Positions 60,696-64,000 of a DNA stretch of 64,000 nt are shown here, piece by piece. Position 1 is the first letter of the stretch. The number at the start of each line of letters is the position of its first letter. The position numbers were made by a program, and so were the translations under genes. The DNA is taken from positions 1 through 64,000 of the IMG/VR virus record IMGVR_UViG_3300032050_000075; one strand, written 5' to 3'. Below the pieces are notes generated by a model. That model saw nothing but the letters and a program-made list of their open reading frames with translations, was not told where the DNA came from and did not search any database. The stretch is from a virus.

Positions 60696-63260
60696 TTAGA
60701 TTTGACAAATTTTTATGGTAGAACTAGAGTCTCTATATAAAGCATACTGTGGTACTCCTGCTCCACTAGCTGCAGTATCGTCAGCATATGGTCCAGGTAA
60801 GTTTTGTGGGAATCTAATTGTTTGACCTGTACCAACGGAAACCATGGTAAGTTCTGTTCCAGATTCAACAACATTTATTTTAAATAATGCGTCCCTTGTT
60901 GCAGATGTTACATCAGTATACTCATAAGTAAGACTACCTGCGGCATTTGCATTGCCAGAATCGTCTTCTATAGTAACACTTAATCCAGTTCCAATACCTA
61001 TAGCGGCAGTACCTGTTGTAAGTTTTACAAATCGTAATGCAGTCTCAATAGTATTAGTACTTTGATTTCTTGTAAGTGATGCTGCTATATTTCCAGATGA
61101 GGTTGCTTGTAAAGCAATTCCGGATGTTGATGTTGCAACAACACCAGCACCTGAGTTTGATATACCTTGAACTGCAGTACCACTACCTGCATTACCATAC
61201 ACAGAAACAGTACTTACTGCACTAGAGGAAGCATATATTGCAGAACCACTAGTTCCATTTGTTGATACCCTTAATGCTGTAGAATTTGTAGTACCTGCTG
61301 TATTATCAATTGTTAATACAGATGCACCTGAACCGTTCTGTATACCAGATAATGTAATGTCATATGGGCCAGTATTGATAAACCTGTTTCCAGTTAAATC
61401 AGCACCAGCTGATAATGTTGAATAACCTAATTCAACCTGACCAGGTGTTGCACCAATTGATAAACCTTCGGCTGCACTAACAGTAATACCTGACGCTGGT
61501 TCTGTAATTACATTTCCAGAAGCATCAAATCCTAATAGACCAACAGCAGTTCCTGCAAATGATGATGTTGCAGTATATTTATTTAGTACAAGCTGACCAG
61601 TTCCAAGTAATTCTAAATTACTTACAGGGTTAATATCACCTGTATTTTTAGTTGAGAGTGTTAACTTAGTTGCACCTGTCCCAGTTGTAACATCGGTATA
61701 AGATGATGTAATAAAACTAGAGTACTGTAAACCTCCAGAAGCAACAAGATCGTTTAGAGTAAATGATAATTGAGCACCATATCCAACTATTGGAAGTGAT
61801 GACAAATATGGTGACCTGATACTTAATACTTCCCTTACTCCACCTGTATCATTAACTGTAGATATGTATGAAGGTCCACCGGTTTGTTGCGCTTCAAATG
61901 CAACAGTTTGTGAATCAATTAAAATACCTGTACCATTAGCAGTAATATCAATTGCTCTACCTAAGGAGTCACCAGACAACTGGTTAATTTTAATTACTGT
62001 ACTGCTATTATTACTATTTTCAAGTTGAAGTACTTCTCCGGCTCCGGTTGATGCAGTTAGGTTTAAAAAGAATCCAGCAGTATCGATATATCTATCCTGA
62101 GTAAATGTTGCTGGTGTAGCTAATGTACCGCCTAGCAATGTTTCATTTGGATTTAAAGGATTGATTGTCAAACCTTCTGCTGCAGAAATTGAAGCAATAA
62201 CGGGTTCCCATTCTGCTTCACCTGTAAGTGCTTTCAGGGTAAGTACTTGATTTACAAGTGCAGTACCAGCATCAATTTTAGGAGTATGTATAATAATTTC
62301 ATTATCAGAAGTCCCTTCATTAACCTCAAGCCAAGCATCCCCATAAGGAGAAGATACATACATTGCACTGTATAAACTGCCGATTTCTAGACCTGTAGAT
62401 TCAATAGCACTTGCAGAATCTGTATATACAAGTGATGCAATATTCTGGGCAATATTCAGCTCAGTTTTATCTGTTGCAAACTCAGTTTTAATATTAGTAT
62501 TTACACTTGCAGAACTAGAAAAACTATCTAAATCATCTAGCGCAAGACTATATGCATTAGAGTCACCGTCAATTGTAGTATTCTGAAGCAGTGTACCTCC
62601 GAGCCATACTTCCTCATCATTTAATGGATTTTTACTAAGTCCATTATCTGCAGAAATAACCACATTTATATCTGTATCTAGGATACCTCCGGCAAAAGAA
62701 AGATTAGGACCAATAGTTACATTAGTAAATTTACCAGCACCATCCCCCATTAATACAGATGAACCCGTAGTAAGTGTAGGAATATCATCAATTACTAATG
62801 CTCTAAACTGTGGTGTATCATCAGGTCCAGAAACAGGCCCTGCAAATACAGTATTAGATGGCTGATCCTCTAATGCAAGAGTCAAATTTCCACCAGGCGT
62901 AGTTACAGGAACAATAGGAGTAACAAAGATATTTGTTGGAACATCAACACCTACTTCTACAATACCGCCACCAGCAAATGGTAATTCATTTCCGATACCT
63001 ACACCAAAACCTCCAGCATATTCAACACAAAGAGGATTTGTAAGAATCATCGCAATTCTTTGTAGAATACTATCTAATGTTTCTCCTGGTTGAATACCAA
63101 GATCATTAATACCATCAGAAAGTACAATACATGCCGCACTCATATATTCTGAGCATCTTGGTGGACATGCTGGTAAACATGTTGTTACAACAGGAGTTGT
63201 ATAAGCGGTATCTTTACAGCCGCATACTTTACTTCCACTTGCACATTTTTTACAACTCAT
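60696..63260 (-). CDS. Tail fibre-like protein with Cys-rich N-terminus and repeated modules, 854 aa
   Basis: The N-terminal 35 residues hold nine Cys (MSCKKCASGSKVCGCKD, then CLPACPPRC). The next block LSDGINDLGIQPGETLDSI matches an attachment domain seen in other crAss-like fibre proteins. The body is beta-rich with at least three related modules starting at about residues 200, 357 and 602: ISADNGLSKNPLNDEE, ISAAEGLTINPLNPNE and VSAAEGLSIGATPG, the first two followed by LGGTL. The C-terminus reads PQYALYRDSSSTIKICQI, a likely trimerisation or tip segment. This is a receptor-binding or appendage candidate. Confidence 0.8.
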   Translation of the reverse strand: MSCKKCASGSKVCGCKDTAYTTPVVTTCLPACPPRCSEYMSAACIVLSDGINDLGIQPGETLDSILQRIAMILTNPLCVEYAGGFGVGIGNELPFAGGGIVEVGVDVPTNIFVTPIVPVTTPGGNLTLALEDQPSNTVFAGPVSGPDDTPQFRALVIDDIPTLTTGSSVLMGDGAGKFTNVTIGPNLSFAGGILDTDINVVISADNGLSKNPLNDEEVWLGGTLLQNTTIDGDSNAYSLALDDLDSFSSSASVNTNIKTEFATDKTELNIAQNIASLVYTDSASAIESTGLEIGSLYSAMYVSSPYGDAWLEVNEGTSDNEIIIHTPKIDAGTALVNQVLTLKALTGEAEWEPVIASISAAEGLTINPLNPNETLLGGTLATPATFTQDRYIDTAGFFLNLTASTGAGEVLQLENSNNSSTVIKINQLSGDSLGRAIDITANGTGILIDSQTVAFEAQQTGGPSYISTVNDTGGVREVLSIRSPYLSSLPIVGYGAQLSFTLNDLVASGGLQYSSFITSSYTDVTTGTGATKLTLSTKNTGDINPVSNLELLGTGQLVLNKYTATSSFAGTAVGLLGFDASGNVITEPASGITVSAAEGLSIGATPGQVELGYSTLSAGADLTGNRFINTGPYDITLSGIQNGSGASVLTIDNTAGTTNSTALRVSTNGTSGSAIYASSSAVSTVSVYGNAGSGTAVQGISNSGAGVVATSTSGIALQATSSGNIAASLTRNQSTNTIETALRFVKLTTGTAAIGIGTGLSVTIEDDSGNANAAGSLTYEYTDVTSATRDALFKINVVESGTELTMVSVGTGQTIRFPQNLPGPYADDTAASGAGVPQYALYRDSSSTIKICQI

Positions 63261-63273
63261 TTATTTAATTTTT

Positions 63274-64000
63274 TTAGTTCGGAACTCGGATTATATCAGT
63301 TTCACAAGAAATCTCCTTAAGACCATACTGAGCACTTGATTGCTGTGACACAACTTTTACTTTATATCTGTTATTTACAGAGTATAAACCCGGAAACACA
63401 TATGTTCGTGCTCCGCCATTATATGTAACTTGGTCAGTAAATATTACCGATCCCCATGCATCATTAGGGACATATTCATATAACGAGATATTGTAAGTTG
63501 TATCTGCACTTGCAGCATTCCAGGTTAAAGTAAGTCCGCCACTAACATTAGGATTAACATTAGTACCTATCAATGCAAAGGACCTATCCTGACACCAGTT
63601 CTCATTATAGAATTCATACTGAGCATTATTATTACAAGTTAAACCAGTATCTGTAGTTACTTGCAGATTTGCTCCAATAGCATACCATACTGACTGTGCA
63701 AGAACAGGACCGATTGCGTTACCAGATATATCAACTGAGAATACTGCACCAGAGTTAATGCTAGTAACTATATCTGGATTAAAAGCAACACCAGTGTGAC
63801 CAAAAGCATCAATAATGGCAAATGGTTGTGGTGTGCCAGCGCCACCAGCAATAGTAAATTCAGCTGGAACATCACCTGAAAAATAAATATCTATAAATCT
63901 TCCTGCCCTTACTCCTGACGCTGTAAGACCAAAATCTACATCACTGCAGTTAGGTCCACAACATGAAAGGTTAGCTGCTTGAAGTGTAATTAGTGCTTCC
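63274..64000 (-). CDS. C-terminal part of a virion appendage protein (5' end outside window)
   Basis: The frame is open from the right edge to the stop at 63274, with no stop codon in the 242 visible codons, so it is a longer gene cut by the window. A TTG at 63573 is not a needed start. The visible part has a beta-rich region (ITLQAANLSCCGPNCSDVDF and FGLTASGVRAGRFIDIYFSG) and a C-terminal FnIII-like section (LTLTWNAASADTTYNISLYE, YKVKVVSQQSS). Probably a fibre or decoration protein next to the 854-aa fibre gene. Confidence 0.75.
   Translation of the reverse strand, partial: EALITLQAANLSCCGPNCSDVDFGLTASGVRAGRFIDIYFSGDVPAEFTIAGGAGTPQPFAIIDAFGHTGVAFNPDIVTSINSGAVFSVDISGNAIGPVLAQSVWYAIGANLQVTTDTGLTCNNNAQYEFYNENWCQDRSFALIGTNVNPNVSGGLTLTWNAASADTTYNISLYEYVPNDAWGSVIFTDQVTYNGGARTYVFPGLYSVNNRYKVKVVSQQSSAQYGLKEISCETDIIRVPN

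Noticed and set aside
63571-63573. TTG start for a 99-aa gene
   Set aside because: The frame stays open to the right edge of the window, so this is the end of a longer gene rather than a small separate gene.
1-64000. tRNA genes, CRISPR arrays, integrase, insertion sequences and diversity-generating retroelement
   Set aside because: The gaps between genes are too short for most RNA genes, and I saw no clover-leaf pattern, spaced repeats, recombinase motifs or reverse transcriptase motif. A covariance-model search would be needed to be certain.

Overview
The window is a gene-dense, AT-rich piece of a large tailed-phage genome, best explained as a crAss-like phage (order Crassvirales) or a close relative that infects a member of the Bacteroidota. 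The reasons are the order of the structural genes (IHF-like protein, tail ring and hub proteins, a very long muzzle-like protein, then giant internal virion proteins), a giant RNA polymerase with the DFDID active-site motif, and the replication set (Ung, DnaB-type helicase, Sak4-like ATPase, primase, PDDEXK nuclease, family B polymerase). The host group is an inference. It rests on a Flavobacteriia-style signal peptide (cleavage before Gln after LSFS), on promoter-like TAnnTTTG boxes, and on the near absence of Shine-Dalgarno sites outside one small cluster. TAG, TAA and TGA are all used as normal stops, so there is no sign of stop-codon reassignment. Terminase, portal and major capsid genes are not in the window and probably lie to the right.

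Region 1 (1-5.0 kb, + strand) holds small accessory genes: a signal-peptide protein, Cys-rich and membrane peptides, a radical SAM protein and a membrane-anchored coiled-coil protein. Between 1.6 and 2.5 kb, small genes share an unusually perfect ribosome-binding cassette that is partly duplicated. A single minus-strand gene (5004-5363), with its own promoter-like site and a hairpin at its end, separates this block from the next.

Region 2 (5.4-22.1 kb, + strand) is the DNA metabolism operon. It contains uracil-DNA glycosylase, a possible helicase loader, DnaB-like helicase, Sak4-like ATPase, an SSB-like protein, DnaG-like primase, a GIY-YIG-like protein, a metallopeptidase-VWA protein paired with a MoxR-like AAA+ ATPase, a PDDEXK nuclease, family B polymerase, a DUF932-like protein and two all-alpha NTP-pyrophosphatase-like proteins. 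It ends at a strong terminator near 22.1 kb.

Region 3 (22.1-64 kb, - strand) is the late virion module, read from right to left: fibre or appendage proteins (partial gene, 854-aa fibre, fibronectin III protein, 19-Cys protein), terminator and promoter, IHF-like protein, ring protein, GIY-YIG homing endonuclease, hub protein, 1690-aa muzzle-like protein, three Gly-Gly-motif virion proteins, two large internal proteins, the 3335-aa RNA polymerase fused to a zincin-like region, a 1910-aa protein with a second zincin motif, and a 47-aa basic protein. Many of these genes touch or overlap by a few bases, which suggests coupled translation. The working model is that the giant proteins are packaged and injected with the DNA, the polymerase transcribes early genes, the + strand operon replicates the genome, and the host polymerase reads the late genes.
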